From: Anarhynchus alexandrinus | Lineage: Eukaryota; Chordata; Aves; Charadriiformes; Charadriidae | Assembly: GCA_008711295.1 (NCBI GenBank) | Contig: VUYV01000047.1 | Span: forward strand, 801,188 to 865,187 | Direction: 5' to 3' | Length of the DNA stretch: 64,000 nucleotides | Part shown: positions 54,101 through 64,000 of the stretch, piece by piece | How the letters are laid out: each line of letters opens with the position of its first letter | How positions within the stretch are numbered: the first letter of the stretch is position 1 | Translations under genes and position numbers: made by a program | The notes under the pieces: generated by a model | Seen by the model: the letters and a program-made list of their open reading frames with translations, nothing else | What the model was told of the DNA's origin: nothing | Databases searched by the model: none

Positions 54101-57100
54101 AACGCCTACTCACCTATACAGCATTTGTGGCATCCTTTTGTATCAGGGATCTTTGTCGTTAAGGCAAACTTCCTGGAATAACAATTATAAAAAAAGGCAT
54201 CAGCAAAAGATGCCAAAGGCCCTTCGTGCTACTAATTCAACAGCACAAACGTTTACAGGAATTTTCACTTGTTAATAACTGTCTATAAGTGAAAGATTTG
54301 TACCTTGGTAATATTTTGTCAGGAAATCTATGGGTTTGAATATGAGCAGCTAATCCTGTTTTTTTGGCTTGTTCAAACAAAGCTATTAAATTATGGGAGT
54401 AGAGCTGGAATGTTTTCCCTGTAAGAGAGAAAAGCACAATTGACATCGCACCCATGCCTCCAGCAGAGAACCGCACATTTTAGAAAAATGCATGTTTGGA
54501 ACATTACCTTCTAGAGAAACGGAGCACGTGCGTCAGATATTTCAAGTCGAGTTATGAAGAAAAATGAAACAAGACAACAATAATAATGCATATGGAGAAG
54601 AAACAACATTCAACTCAAAGTTCATTTCAGTACCACTAAAGCAGCTCTGAAAGTTAGCTTGATTTAAACATTTTTAGAAGGCTGTAATTATACAATAACA
54701 ATTAACTATATCAGGACATCTTCTTCATCTATAAATCAATAGAAGTGGCGTTACACAAACCCCTGCATGTTTAAAGGCACAGTCCCACAATTAGTCTGCA
54801 TGCCACAGTGCCTCTGTTTCCTATCTAGAATGTCCTATTCCAGGAAAATTTGATTAAAAAAAAAAATAAAATTCAAGAATCAATCTGCTGGAGTAGTAGT
54901 ATTGCACAGCCACCTCATTCTCCTTCAGATTGAAACTGGATTTATTTTCTGACTCTGGTTCACACCAAAGATGCTGCCAGGCTACAGTACGCTGAGAGCG
55001 ATCAAATGCTGCAGCTACATTTTTGATAATGCACCTATGTTAATCCTCTCATAATTTTGTTCTGTCACATGAAAGCCATCCTTATTCCGACTCTCCTAGC
55101 TCAGGGACCACAGAAGAGGACACTCTTTGGATTCTCTAGGCACTTTCAATCAAATTGCAGCCTTGGCAGACGCAACTCTTGTTTGACAAATACCAAGTGC
55201 TGAGCTTTACCGAACTAACTAAAAAAAAATAAATAAATACTAATATGGTGGGAGGCTGCAGACAACTGCCTCTACTGCTTATAAACATCCAGCTTTATCT
55301 CTGAAAGTCTTACACATTAAAACACTCTTGAAGCAAAGCTTCCTATACAAACACAAGAAACAATGCACAGTTTTCTACTTCAGTACAATCAAAATACATC
55401 GTACCGAATTATGACTTAAAATGTTTCTCTTTATTTATAATTTTACTGATTTTCACTCTATTTATACATACCTGACAAGGACATTAAGGTGTTATTGATA
55501 ACATACAGCCAGGTGCACTTTCGGGGAAATAACTGAAAAAAGAAAATATTTCCATTAATAGAAACATAAAGGAATTTCCAACCGTGGTTTCTCTGCCTGC
55601 TCCAGCTCCACCACCATTCCTGCAGGGATCAACACCAGAGAAAGCCCCAGCTGCAACCACAGTTTCCCCTTTAATTCATACTTTGGACCCTCACTTAGCC
55701 CTTTTCTCTGTTTAAAATAGCTTTCATTCCTTCCCTCCTCTACCCCGGAAACTTTCAAAATTCAATTTTTCTCTATTTTTTACTTGGCAGCACAGAGCCA
55801 AAGTGGGACAACGGGCAAGATTGGAATACCATATATAGAAAGATATAATATGCTCAGGAATGGCAGCCAGAGAAAGAAAGATAACATTACTATAGAAACC
55901 TAATAAACCCCACAAAAGTCCAAAGAGAGGGAAAAAAGGCATTAGTATTTTCTCAGCAACTTGAATTACCACAAAATCCTGTATTTTTTGGGACTTACCT
56001 GCCTGGCTATTTGTGTTAGCATGCTGCTTTGTAAACAGACTGTTCATGGAAGGCACTGGGACTTATTTTTGTTTCAGAGGGAAGAAGTTACTCATGAGGC
56101 AACTAGTCTAGATCTGAGAAGACTTTAAAGTTAAGAAGAACCTCTTGACAACCTGAAGGGACTTTTGATAAATGTGATGGCAAATGACAGCATTCAGGAG
56201 TCTCAATGAAGGAAAGGATAAGGACAACAGAATAAGGACAGGGATTTTGTTAAAAAAAAAATAATTATTGAACAGTAGTCACAGGTAAGGTCCTCCCACA
56301 AGAAAAAACTTCAAGTAAGAAAAAAAGGAGTTCAAAGGATGAAGCTGTTTCTAAAGGAGACTATTAAAAAAAGACAACAGCAGACGGATCCACTGAGGGA
56401 AGTTGTTGCAAAACACAGCAGAAGATGCTTGAATCGAGGGTCTACAAAAGAATGATTGTACTCATTTATGCAAATGTCCATCTAACCTATTATCTGTTTC
56501 CAACAGTCACCATAACGCGATGTATTTTCTCCTAAAAGTGGTGAAAAAATGGAAAAAAGTATGTAATACTGCACCTAATACTCTGCCAGGCACCAAGTTC
56601 TTCAACTGAGAAACCTGCCGAATCAGATACGGGCTTTATGCATTTAGTGACCTTCAATGGATTTACCCTCCATAAATTTGTCCAGTCTCCCCTCTGAACG
56701 CGGGTAACTCCTGGCATTTGCAGCTCCCCAGAGCAAAAAGTCCCAAACCAGTTATCCACTGTTTATTTTTAATTTGGCTCCCACTAGCTTTATTCAATGG
56801 CCCCACAAGAAGAAAAGGGGAATAGCACAGTTAATAGCACTGGGGTAGAAACTTGTGGTAGAAGCAGAAAGAACACATTACACACTATTTCAACTAGATA
56901 TACTCATGTCAGCAGGTCCCACTAAAGTTTACTTTACAGTACTTAAGAACTGGCTCAAACCCCAAGGTCTCAGTAATGATAATCTTCAAGAACTGATGGA
57001 CAAACACGGAGCACAAGAAGGACAAACACAGTACCTGTGCCAAATAAAAAGGGCTGGAGGAATTGCAAAATAGTCTGACTGACTGACTAGATATCCAGAG

Positions 57101-60100
57101 TAGCACAGGAACAAGCCACGTACTTTTTAATTACTGAGGGATGAGAAGAGCAGCTAGTGCAGACGTGCAGAACGGGCTGTAACTGAACATCTGAATTTCC
57201 TTCTTTAACAGAATAACTGCCCTGCTGGGGGCAGTGAAACAGTAAGATGTGAACCATGTGTGAAGGACCTTGTCCTGCGTGCCATTTCCACGTGCAATAT
57301 AAGAAAGTATGGGGTAGAAGAAATTGCAGAAAGAAACCATACAACCGGTTGGACATAAAAAGAGAGTATCTATCAGCAATTTCTGTCTAACAGAAGGAAA
57401 AGGCAGCCTGTAGATATATAGTGTCTTCTCTGGGTCTGGTTCTATTTAGCATTTTCACTGAAAAACTAACAATGGAATAAAAGTATACTTCTGAAATTGG
57501 GAGATATTAACCTTAGAGAGACAGTAAGCACTTTGGAAGATGTAATCAGAATTAGAAGTTGGAGAAACAGTTAAAATGTGCATTTGGTGGGATGAAATAA
57601 TGAAATTAATAAAAGCAAATAAAGAAACAAGTGGCTCAGCAGAAGCACTGCGGTGAATCCTCCAGGGTTTGAAGTGGATCACACCTGACCCCTGCCAACT
57701 GAGAATGCTCTCCCAGAAATGGAAACTTTCATTTTGGGGTGCATTGAATGCTCCCTCTACCTACCACTGCATATCTGATGTTTCAACAGGATATAAAAAA
57801 GCATACGGAGGAGTCTAGAGAAGACTATTACATGACATAATTTAGGAAAATGTACAAGGAAAGACATTGCTTTGACTAACGAATTAAAGAGAAAATTGTG
57901 GTAAGAAGGCCAGAGGGTCTCCAACAGCCACCACCACAACTTTTAGAAATTTATTAGAAAAGTAGGTATTTGTTCCCCATGTCTGCTGAGGCCACAAAAA
58001 GATAAGCGGCTTCATATTCAACTCTCTCCTATTGCATTCAGGTGCACCCTCAGCTCTCTTAACTTAAAAGCATCTTCTCACTGAATTCAAATTCACAATT
58101 CTCACCATCAAGCCCTTTATAATCTTCTCTCTCTTCTGTTCATTCCAAACTAACTGCCTCCATGACCTTGCCGAACCACTTCTCTTTTTCTTTTGCCCCT
58201 CTCAAGTTTTGTCCTCTAGCACGATGCTTCCAGAAACAGAGGACTCCCTTCTCTTAAGCACAGATCTCTGTGCAATGCCCTTTCTGTGAAATCATTTTTC
58301 TCTCTCTATTACTCATAGATACACCCACAATGCCACCTCCGCTTTCTGACCTGTGCCGTCTCTTGACTGAATTTAATGCTCTTTAGATGCCTGAAGTGCT
58401 TTTGTGAACTGCTTCGGAAACCTACAGGTATAAATCTCATTATCAGCGTCTGCCAACACTTCTCTTCCAAGAATACTCTGCTACTCCTGACTCTAAAAAA
58501 GCAAACGTAACAATATCACGATTGCATGAAGTGGCTTTGGAAAGGGTTAGAGAGCCCAGGAAAACAGAAGCAAATCTGTATTCATCGGTAACAATGCCAG
58601 TGAAATTAAATGGCTGAGGGCTTTGGTAGCATCCAGGGGAGAAGCAATATGCCATCTAGTGGAGATAAAATGGAGAGAGAAAGGGCAGGTAATCTGTTGT
58701 CTCCAAGAAGAAGAAAGATGTTTTAGTAGCAAACTCCTCTGAAAGCAGTGTTACATAAGCAGCAGCAAAAAATTCAGGTAGGTAGGGGAACCATTCATTT
58801 TTGGACTTCCATTTCTGGCTTTGATGTGAATCAGGTTATGCCCCAAAGCGTGGTACCCCACTGACCCCCTCTAATAACAAACTTTCTTTTTTCATAATAT
58901 CCCCAAATCTATTCTGTGCGTTCAATACACCAAAAATCACCTGTTCCATTGTTGCTTCGTGAAGTTCATTCAAATTCAAAGTATAGATACCTTCTTCCGT
59001 GCCAAAGATAATGTACTGATCTAAAAATTTAAGAGAAATTGATTATTTCACAAGCTCATTGCCACTTTGGCAACAGGCAGCTTTAAAATACAAACCTGAA
59101 ATAACTTTACCTTTAGTATCTGGATGTATCCATGATGTTGCACAATTAATCTTCAAAGGACAACCATCAAAAACTTTGGAAAAACATGCTCCCATCTGAA
59201 AAACACCAAAACTGAAGCCTGAAACAAGTTTACAATGTAAAGTGTTTATCTTCTGGCACTTGGCCACTTAGTACACACCTGTACACACTGCTGCTCTCTT
59301 TTTTCAGACACAAACTTACTCTGACATGCCTTGATGCAAAACATTTTTATCTTTCCCAAAAGCTACAACGCAGCCTTCCAAACCTTTCCATTGACTTTGT
59401 CAACATTAAGAAACACAAAGAGGGATCAGAATGATATGAACAATTTTAAGTATCTACTGAGTAAGAACAATACTGAGTGCTTATATAAATGGCATATGAA
59501 GGGAAAACAAGCAGAAATGTTGAAGTAATAACACCCTCTTGCATCACTACCCCCTCTCCCCCTTTTCTCTTTACCAAGCAGGGACTACCACTGGAGATCA
59601 CAACTCACAGAGCCAGTGAAGTCTCCAACCCTTCACATCCAGACTGACTGGTGAAAAGAAGTTTTTAAGAGAAGGAAACAAATATTGTGACACGGTAAGT
59701 AACTGGCTAGGAGACGCAGAAAATTGCCTTAGGTGAGCTAGTGGCTTATTCTAGCCTAAACCTTCTGACACTAGAGAGATGTCATGACAGCAGGCTTCCA
59801 ATAACTCCTACTGCAAATGAGATTTCTTACCAGCACCTTCGGTGTTGGTGGTAAACCATTGATTGCTGGCTTCTGTGGGAAGAAAGAAAGATCATAAAAT
59901 ACCTCCCACACACTGATATAAAACTAGCTAGCTAATATGACAGTGAATCTGACTGAGAGACACAATACTTACAGGAAAATCTCTTTTCTCTTTTTTACGC
60001 GGTAGCTGAGGGATTTGTCCAGACCCTTCTGCATTTTCTTCAATGAGTTTCAGCATGCCATCCCCATTTCCTGAAAAGAAGCCCAGATAAATTTTGTAGC

Positions 60101-62264
60101 TCACTTGACGCAGTAAAATAGAAAATATTTTGTTTTCCTATTCTCTCTTCCCCCCTGCGCCTAGCAGGAGTGGGGAAGTGAGCTCTGAAAATTCCATATA
60201 CACATCTCAGGTAGCTGAACCCTTCCAAGGACAGCTGGCCACTCTTCTGTGTGCTAAGCTACACAGTTTTAATAAAGACTTTCTATTATCCAAACAGCCC
60301 CTGGGCCAAACACCACCAAGAAAAAAGCTGTGGCAAGGTCCTCGCAGATGATCCTCCCGGCACATTCATTGTTTTTATGCTATTCCTGCAGGCAACGCAG
60401 GAAAGATAATGACTGGCTGAGTGTCCTTGTTTTGGGAACCACCATGGGTCAACAGCTGTAATAAGAACCGGCACACATGTAGAAAGAAAAGCTGTACCTC
60501 AAGATCAGCTTGTATTAAAAAAACTATGTACTGAAAACAGCTGACTCTAGAACTGATTTCCATTTACAGGATAAAAGTCACCTTTAGGAAATGTAATGTA
60601 TTTACCTAAGTCGCTGTATCTAGCTGTGAGCAATCCAGGGCTGCTGATGCTGCTGGTCATACCAACGGGGGAAGAATCAGTCTGAGGCCCACAAACAGGG
60701 ATACTTTGCCTCCTGTGAGCTGGTGGGGCTCTGTTCTGCGAGTCTGGGAAATGTTTTATTGTCTGACATTTCTCATCATCTGGGAGGTTTTCCTCAGGAT
60801 AACTGTTTATTCTCGGCTGGAACAAAGCAAAGAGATGAAGGTTACCTGGGAAATGGCACCTGGGAAATGGCAACTTCAGACAAGTTTAATTCAAGTCAGA
60901 CTGCTTCTACGTAAAAAAAAAAATAAATCAGCCTTTGAAAAGACATTTGACAGAAGAACAATCTAAGAGGTATTCCCTCTCTGATGGAAAACCACAGCAG
61001 CAGGCAGAATGCTGAACAAGAGGACATCCCATGCAGCATGCTCTCTTTAGAGGGAAAATACCTACAAGTCACTTTGTCTAGGGCAGCGTACAAGGCCAGG
61101 AGACCCCAGAGGTTGAGACCATACAGACTGCAAGTCAGCATAAAATATGAAGCTGCGTGAAGTCTGCTAGCAAATGGTATTTAACAGAATTTATAACCTG
61201 CTGAGAGCATCAGACAGAAGCGCTGCAGAGGCTGCGCAAGAGGGGTTTGCCACTTAAAACTCTTAAAAACCACCATCTCTTACCTTCGGAGGCAGCGGAG
61301 GTGGCCCTGCTCGCTTTAGTGTTGATCTGCAATGAAAAAGTGCAGTAGTCATCTTAGTCAAACCAACAACATAAACAGAATTACTTGAGAACACAGACTG
61401 TAAATAAGGCGAGCTAGATGCATAGAAAAGACGGATCATAGCTTTGCATGAACAGGGTTAAACTAGAAGTCCAAGAATGGGGGAAAAAGCACGTTAATCT
61501 TGTTAGAAGTGTTGCTTTTTGATAAACTCACATTCTTTCATAAATGCCAATGTTATAGAGCATTCTGTGGTGAAGGGTATTTGAAATTAGCAAATAAATA
61601 CATGTTCAGGGACCAGTTGTCTGAAGGCGTCCCTTCCACTGCTTGAATTTTACTTTTGTGCTTGTTTTTTCTAGAAAATTCTTCCCGACAGTGAAAATGC
61701 TGCATTTCTGGATCAGCCAGTAGATCGTGTCACAGAGCAATGTCCTCCCATCATTTTTCACAGGCACCCCACCTGCAGCTGAACTTCAGGCCAACCAACA
61801 AAGAGGTTCACCACCCTTCGGTGCAGTTTGCAGCTTTTGCTCTGGATCAGACAAACGTTGGGGCACCAGAGGACCCCCACATACCCCACCAGAGCTCTGC
61901 AGGAATATCTGCACTGGGCCTGGCTCATGATTGATGGATTAATCAACACAGTATCTGCTTTAAAGTATTAGGCACTTCCATATGCACTCTGAGATAACCT
62001 CAGGAAGGAGAGCAAGGGAAGAAAGCATTGCTTTGCAGACATTCTCCTGACGATCACATACACAGTCAAGCGTGCGTTAGACCTTTGAGTGCAACCAGCC
62101 CTCACTTATTTATAAGCTGCCTGCAGCATTTTAAGGAAAGAGGTTTTGCCAGAACGCTGCTTGCTTTAGCGAGAGCCGCATGGAGTAAACACAACTGCAC
62201 ATGAAGGAGATCCACTCACTCTTCAACATCTTCACTCCCATCGCCAAATTTTGTAAGCAGTCCC
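45064..62264 (-). CDS. MAP4K5: mitogen-activated protein kinase kinase kinase kinase 5, C-terminal part (5' end outside window)
   Basis: MAP4K5 (GCKR/KHS) is a germinal-centre-kinase-family kinase that feeds the JNK pathway; its C-terminus is a regulatory citron-homology (CNH) domain (family knowledge). Sixteen firm exons give about 484 of roughly 846 residues, in frame from base 61326 to the stop at 45064-45066. The proline-rich linker ([34 protein letters not shown]) offers SH3-binding motifs. The CNH domain runs from [15 protein letters not shown] through [47 protein letters not shown] and [19 protein letters not shown] to the C-terminus [11 protein letters not shown]. All junctions are GT/AG and phase-matched, with no defect. 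A possible seventeenth exon (45 nt) lies at 62220-62264. The kinase domain is beyond the right edge. The near-identity to mammalian MAP4K5 that I recall excludes MAP4K3. Confidence 0.94.
45152..47664 (-). other. last MAP4K5 intron
   Basis: A 2.5-kb intron holding one young CR1 tail (46377-46487), a weak MIR-like stretch near 46127-46185, and otherwise unique sequence. No additional gene is supported. Confidence 0.55.
46377..46487 (-). mobile_element. CR1 LINE 3' end fragment
   Basis: The plus strand reads GAATCACAGAATCATAGAAT, then TTGGAAGGGACCTTTAAGAT and AAGTCCAACCATCAACC. It is a short 5'-truncated minus-strand copy of about 110 bases. Confidence 0.88.
47665..47720 (-). CDS. MAP4K5: MAP4K5 coding exon (56 nt)
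   Basis: Encodes [18 protein letters not shown] and two bases of Arg. The acceptor is TTCTACAG and the donor GTAATC. Confidence 0.95.
48052..48135. repeat. imperfect inverted repeat around GGACAC
   Basis: AAAAAAGGACACTTTTTT at the left can pair with AAAAGTGTGTCCTTTTTT at the right, and an inner copy GGAACACTTTTTTT lies between them. The block sits in a MAP4K5 intron. It is rich in A and T homopolymers, so slippage-driven origin is likely. Confidence 0.65.
48456..48526 (-). CDS. MAP4K5: MAP4K5 coding exon (CNH, 71 nt)
   Basis: Encodes [19 protein letters not shown] and FKSDE, phase 0 at its end. The donor is GTAAGT. Confidence 0.95.
48527..50218 (-). other. MAP4K5 intron
   Basis: AT-rich 1.7-kb intron between two CNH exons. 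No repeat or gene is recognised. Confidence 0.5.
50219..50311 (-). CDS. MAP4K5: MAP4K5 coding exon (CNH)
   Basis: Encodes [19 protein letters not shown] and [12 protein letters not shown]. The acceptor TTCTTGAG is weak in pyrimidines but fixed by frame and homology. Confidence 0.93.
50957..51025 (-). CDS. MAP4K5: MAP4K5 coding exon (CNH, 69 nt)
   Basis: Encodes [16 protein letters not shown] and TVLVCLD. The acceptor is the unusual TCGCAAG; the donor is GTAAGT. Confidence 0.93.
52001..52178 (-). CDS. MAP4K5: MAP4K5 coding exon (CNH)
   Basis: Encodes [20 protein letters not shown], then [18 protein letters not shown] and SWFTEIGA. The acceptor is TTTTCCAG. Confidence 0.96.
52569..52672 (-). 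CDS. MAP4K5: MAP4K5 coding exon (CNH)
   Basis: Encodes [19 protein letters not shown] and [16 protein letters not shown]. The donor is GTAAGT. Confidence 0.95.
53075..53202. repeat. 42-bp tandem repeat, three copies
   Basis: Units start at 53075, 53117 and 53159 with TAATGCAATAATATGATGAA, continue through a G-rich GGGTTTGGGGGTTG part and end in a T run. The first two copies are nearly identical; the third has diverged in the G-rich part. It lies in a MAP4K5 intron. Confidence 0.9.
54114..54172 (-). CDS. MAP4K5: MAP4K5 coding exon (CNH, 59 nt)
   Basis: Encodes [19 protein letters not shown]. Intron to the upstream exon is only 131 bases. The donor is GTGAGT. Confidence 0.94.
54304..54418 (-). 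CDS. MAP4K5: MAP4K5 coding exon (CNH)
   Basis: Encodes [17 protein letters not shown] and [15 protein letters not shown]. The acceptor is CTTACAG and the donor GTACAA. Confidence 0.94.
55472..55532 (-). CDS. MAP4K5: MAP4K5 coding exon (CNH, 61 nt)
   Basis: Encodes [20 protein letters not shown], ending in phase 1 before GTATGT. Confidence 0.93.
55533..58940 (-). other. MAP4K5 intron
   Basis: A 3.4-kb intron between CNH exons. It contains an ancient CR1/L3-like fragment (about 57410-57960) and pyrimidine-rich unique sequence at 58020-58400. No other gene is supported. Confidence 0.5.
57410..57960 (+). mobile_element. ancient CR1/L3-like LINE remnant
   Basis: The order CTGAAATTGGGAGATATTAA, GAAGATGTAATCAGAATT, TTGGAGAAACAG and ATGAAATTAATAAAAGCAAA follows the ORF2 consensus of old amniote CR1/L3 elements. 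Similarity is weak and the boundaries are approximate. Confidence 0.45.
58941..59020 (-). CDS. MAP4K5: MAP4K5 coding exon (CNH)
   Basis: Encodes [20 protein letters not shown] and HEATMEQ. The acceptor is ATTTTTAG and the donor GTGATT. Confidence 0.94.
59111..59195 (-). CDS. MAP4K5: MAP4K5 coding exon (start of CNH domain)
   Basis: Encodes [19 protein letters not shown] and TSWIHPDTK, the first CNH strand region. The donor is GTAAAG. Confidence 0.94.
59831..59872 (-). CDS. MAP4K5: MAP4K5 coding exon (42 nt, proline-rich)
   Basis: Fourteen codons in phase 0: [14 protein letters not shown]. The acceptor is TCCCACAG and the donor GTAAGA. Confidence 0.92.
59973..60070 (-). CDS. MAP4K5: MAP4K5 coding exon (linker)
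   Basis: Encodes [18 protein letters not shown] and [14 protein letters not shown]. The acceptor is CTTTTCAG and the donor GTAAGT. Confidence 0.93.
60606..60816 (-). CDS. MAP4K5: MAP4K5 coding exon (linker)
   Basis: Encodes [17 protein letters not shown] and on to [16 protein letters not shown] and [12 protein letters not shown]. It is Ser/Pro-rich and the least conserved part of the protein in this window. Confidence 0.92.
61284..61326 (-). CDS. MAP4K5: MAP4K5 coding exon (PPPLPP motif)
   Basis: A 43-base exon encoding [14 protein letters not shown], a class of SH3 ligand. The acceptor is ATTGCAG and the donor GTAAGA. Confidence 0.9.
62220..62264 (-). CDS. MAP4K5: candidate MAP4K5 cassette micro-exon (45 nt)
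   Basis: Between a TTTTACCTAG acceptor and a perfect GTGAGT donor, 45 bases encode [14 protein letters not shown] plus a split codon. It enters and leaves in phase 2, exactly the phase needed to join exon 61284-61326, and its length is a multiple of three, so it could be skipped without changing frame. I do not recall this peptide in the main mammalian isoform. Confidence 0.5.
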
Positions 62265-64000
62265 CTAGGTAAAACGTTTATAAAATTAAGAGCTCTGCTC
62301 TAAGGTCGACACGTGCAACTAAACCAATTGGTGACGTCATTTAGTTTCACAACAAGTATCTCCCAACCCTTTTCAAAACAAAGTACTTCTCTCTTATTCA
62401 CTGCATTAAGCCCTTTTTCATTTAGTATGGTCCTTTCTTTCCCCTCACCCCAATCATTGAAGCTCGCTTCCATACCATATACCATCAACCCATCTTTCAT
62501 TTTCCTACCCAGTATTTTAAATATTGTTGAAATGCCTAATAACAGTACAATATAAAGAGGAGAGGAAAAAAAAAAGATGAGAACAGAGGAAGTTACTGGG
62601 AGACAAACGGAGAAAAGCTTTTACAAAGGGAAGTTTCCTCCTTTAGTGTTATATGCTAAAGATACAGACTGTTTCCCATCACAGTGGGAATTTTTGTTTC
62701 AAAGCTACCCCAGGGTCAAAAAAGAAATTGTGACTAGAAGATCAAAGCCGTGCTGAAAATATCATCCTGAAACAAACAAAAACTGATAAAATTTTGCAAA
62801 ATGGCAACTTTCAAACTGTATTAAATAAATAAATAAATCAAACTGCATTAAATGTAAAAAAAATGAAACCACAAATCTAAAGCCATTAAAACGCATTCCT
62901 TAGGATGCTGTTGGGATACTGGGAAGTCTAGGCTCCTGCAATTAGCAGCAGTGAGGTGGAAGAGGCAGCTCAGAAGGCGGCTGTCTCAGCGTTCAACCAG
63001 GGATCGGCTTCTTCAGGCTGCAGCAGCCCGGTGCAGTCCAAGCCTCCGCCTGCAGAGCAGACACCCCCGTACCCCCCCAACTCACACATCCTTCCCCGAT
63101 CCACAACACCCCGTGTCACCCACTGAGGAATGGCCACAGGGGTAACGAACAGGAAAACAAAAGTATATTATACAAGAACTAATCCAGCCAAATTTGGATT
63201 ACTATAAAATTTCCCTGCAAGTTACTTCTGAAGGAAAAGTGGCAGGCAGTTGCCAATAGGAACTACTCAAAAATTTAAAAAAGAGAAAAAGTCCAACCAT
63301 CAACCAAAAAATCACCTCCATAATACAGAAAATGTGTAAAAAAAAAAAAGTAATTTTAAAATGCTACAATAAGCATGAGAAAAAATAAGAAATAAGTTCA
63401 GTCATCAGGTACGCATTCTGGTATTCCCCTTTCCAGCCAAGCAATTCCCGAGTTGAAGACATCAATCACCATTCACTCTAATAAAAGCCAAAGGGCACGA
63501 AAGGCAAGGACCCCCCAGCACACATCCTCTCTGTACGTCCCTGGTATTACTCAGAATTCCTGGGACAGAGGAGCTATGCGTTTCCTGTTTATCTTTTCAA
63601 ACTGGAAGTGGTTTCCAAGTAAGCGGCACAGATTCACCATCCAGAAACTTTATGCCTGTCCTCCTTTCAGTACTGAATCTGTATCTATTTACCGATTTAT
63701 AGCCCTAGCAACGTTTGCTACAGCCACATTCATTCTGCTTTTAATACAGCCTGGTATAGGCAACCTTAATAACACTACAGAGACAGAATCAAACCAGTAA
63801 GTCACTTTGCCGGGAGGCGCTTCCCTCCCTCCCTGCTCCTCGACCCCGCAGATTCCAGCTGTCTGCAGAAAAGCCAGCACTCACGAGAAAGGCTTTCAAT
63901 CTGCAGCTCATCAGGGTCACACAAACAAAGCGAGAGAGGAAGGAAAGCAGTCGCTGTCACTACTGGGCAGGGAGAGGCAAGGCCTAAAAAGCCACCCCAA
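62265..64000 (-). other. MAP4K5 upstream intron, no exon recognised
   Basis: I searched by eye for the segments that precede the proline-rich linker in mammals and found none, so the next upstream exon lies beyond base 64000. The stretch has an AAAT repeat (62821-62838), a C-rich patch near 63040-63130, and a tiny CR1-tail-like word near 63290-63306. Confidence 0.5.
62821..62838. repeat. AAAT simple repeat
   Basis: About four AAAT units in a MAP4K5 intron. Confidence 0.75.

Noticed and set aside
63290..63306. AGTCCAACCATCAACC word resembling a CR1 3' end
   Set aside because: Only about 16 bases match and no CR1 sequence flanks it.

Overview
The window is vertebrate nuclear DNA, almost certainly from a bird. 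It has short GT-AG exons in long AT-rich introns, two CpG-island promoters, and scattered fragments of CR1 LINEs, several ending in the avian CR1 3' tail repeat. No bacterial, plasmid or phage feature is present. The gene order, L2HGDH (-), DMAC2L (+), CDKL1 (-), MAP4K5 (-), is the order I know from human 14q21.3, so this looks like an ordinary conserved syntenic block. I could not name the species.

Layout. Bases 1-1304: 3' flank of L2HGDH. 1305-15599: complete L2HGDH on the minus strand, ten coding exons that join in frame to 443 residues (mitochondrial FAD-dependent L-2-hydroxyglutarate dehydrogenase). 15200-15900: CpG island holding a head-to-head promoter. 15926-19685: complete DMAC2L (ATP5S, factor B) on the plus strand, four coding exons, 200 residues. 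19686-21718: tail-to-tail interval with one CR1. 21719-39603: complete CDKL1 on the minus strand, nine coding exons, 352 residues, with a CpG-island promoter next to a C-rich repeat that contains an assembly gap. 39604-41856: intergenic, one CR1. 41857-45063: probable long MAP4K5 3' UTR. 45064-61326: sixteen C-terminal coding exons of MAP4K5, covering the proline-rich linker and the citron-homology (CNH) domain; a further 45-nt candidate cassette exon lies at 62220-62264. The MAP4K5 kinase domain lies beyond base 64000.

Genes together. L2HGDH and DMAC2L both encode mitochondrial proteins and share one CpG-island promoter, which makes co-expression plausible. CDKL1 and MAP4K5 are unrelated signalling kinases transcribed in the same direction. 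Every splice junction was placed by eye from GT/AG sites, reading-frame continuity and resemblance to the mammalian proteins as I remember them; no search was run. I found no undescribed biological system. The best second-look items are the MAP4K5 symmetric micro-exon, the CDKL1 alternative C-terminus, the shared promoter, a stem-loop in the MAP4K5 3' UTR, and a CR1 copy that appears to have lost about 110 bases at an N.
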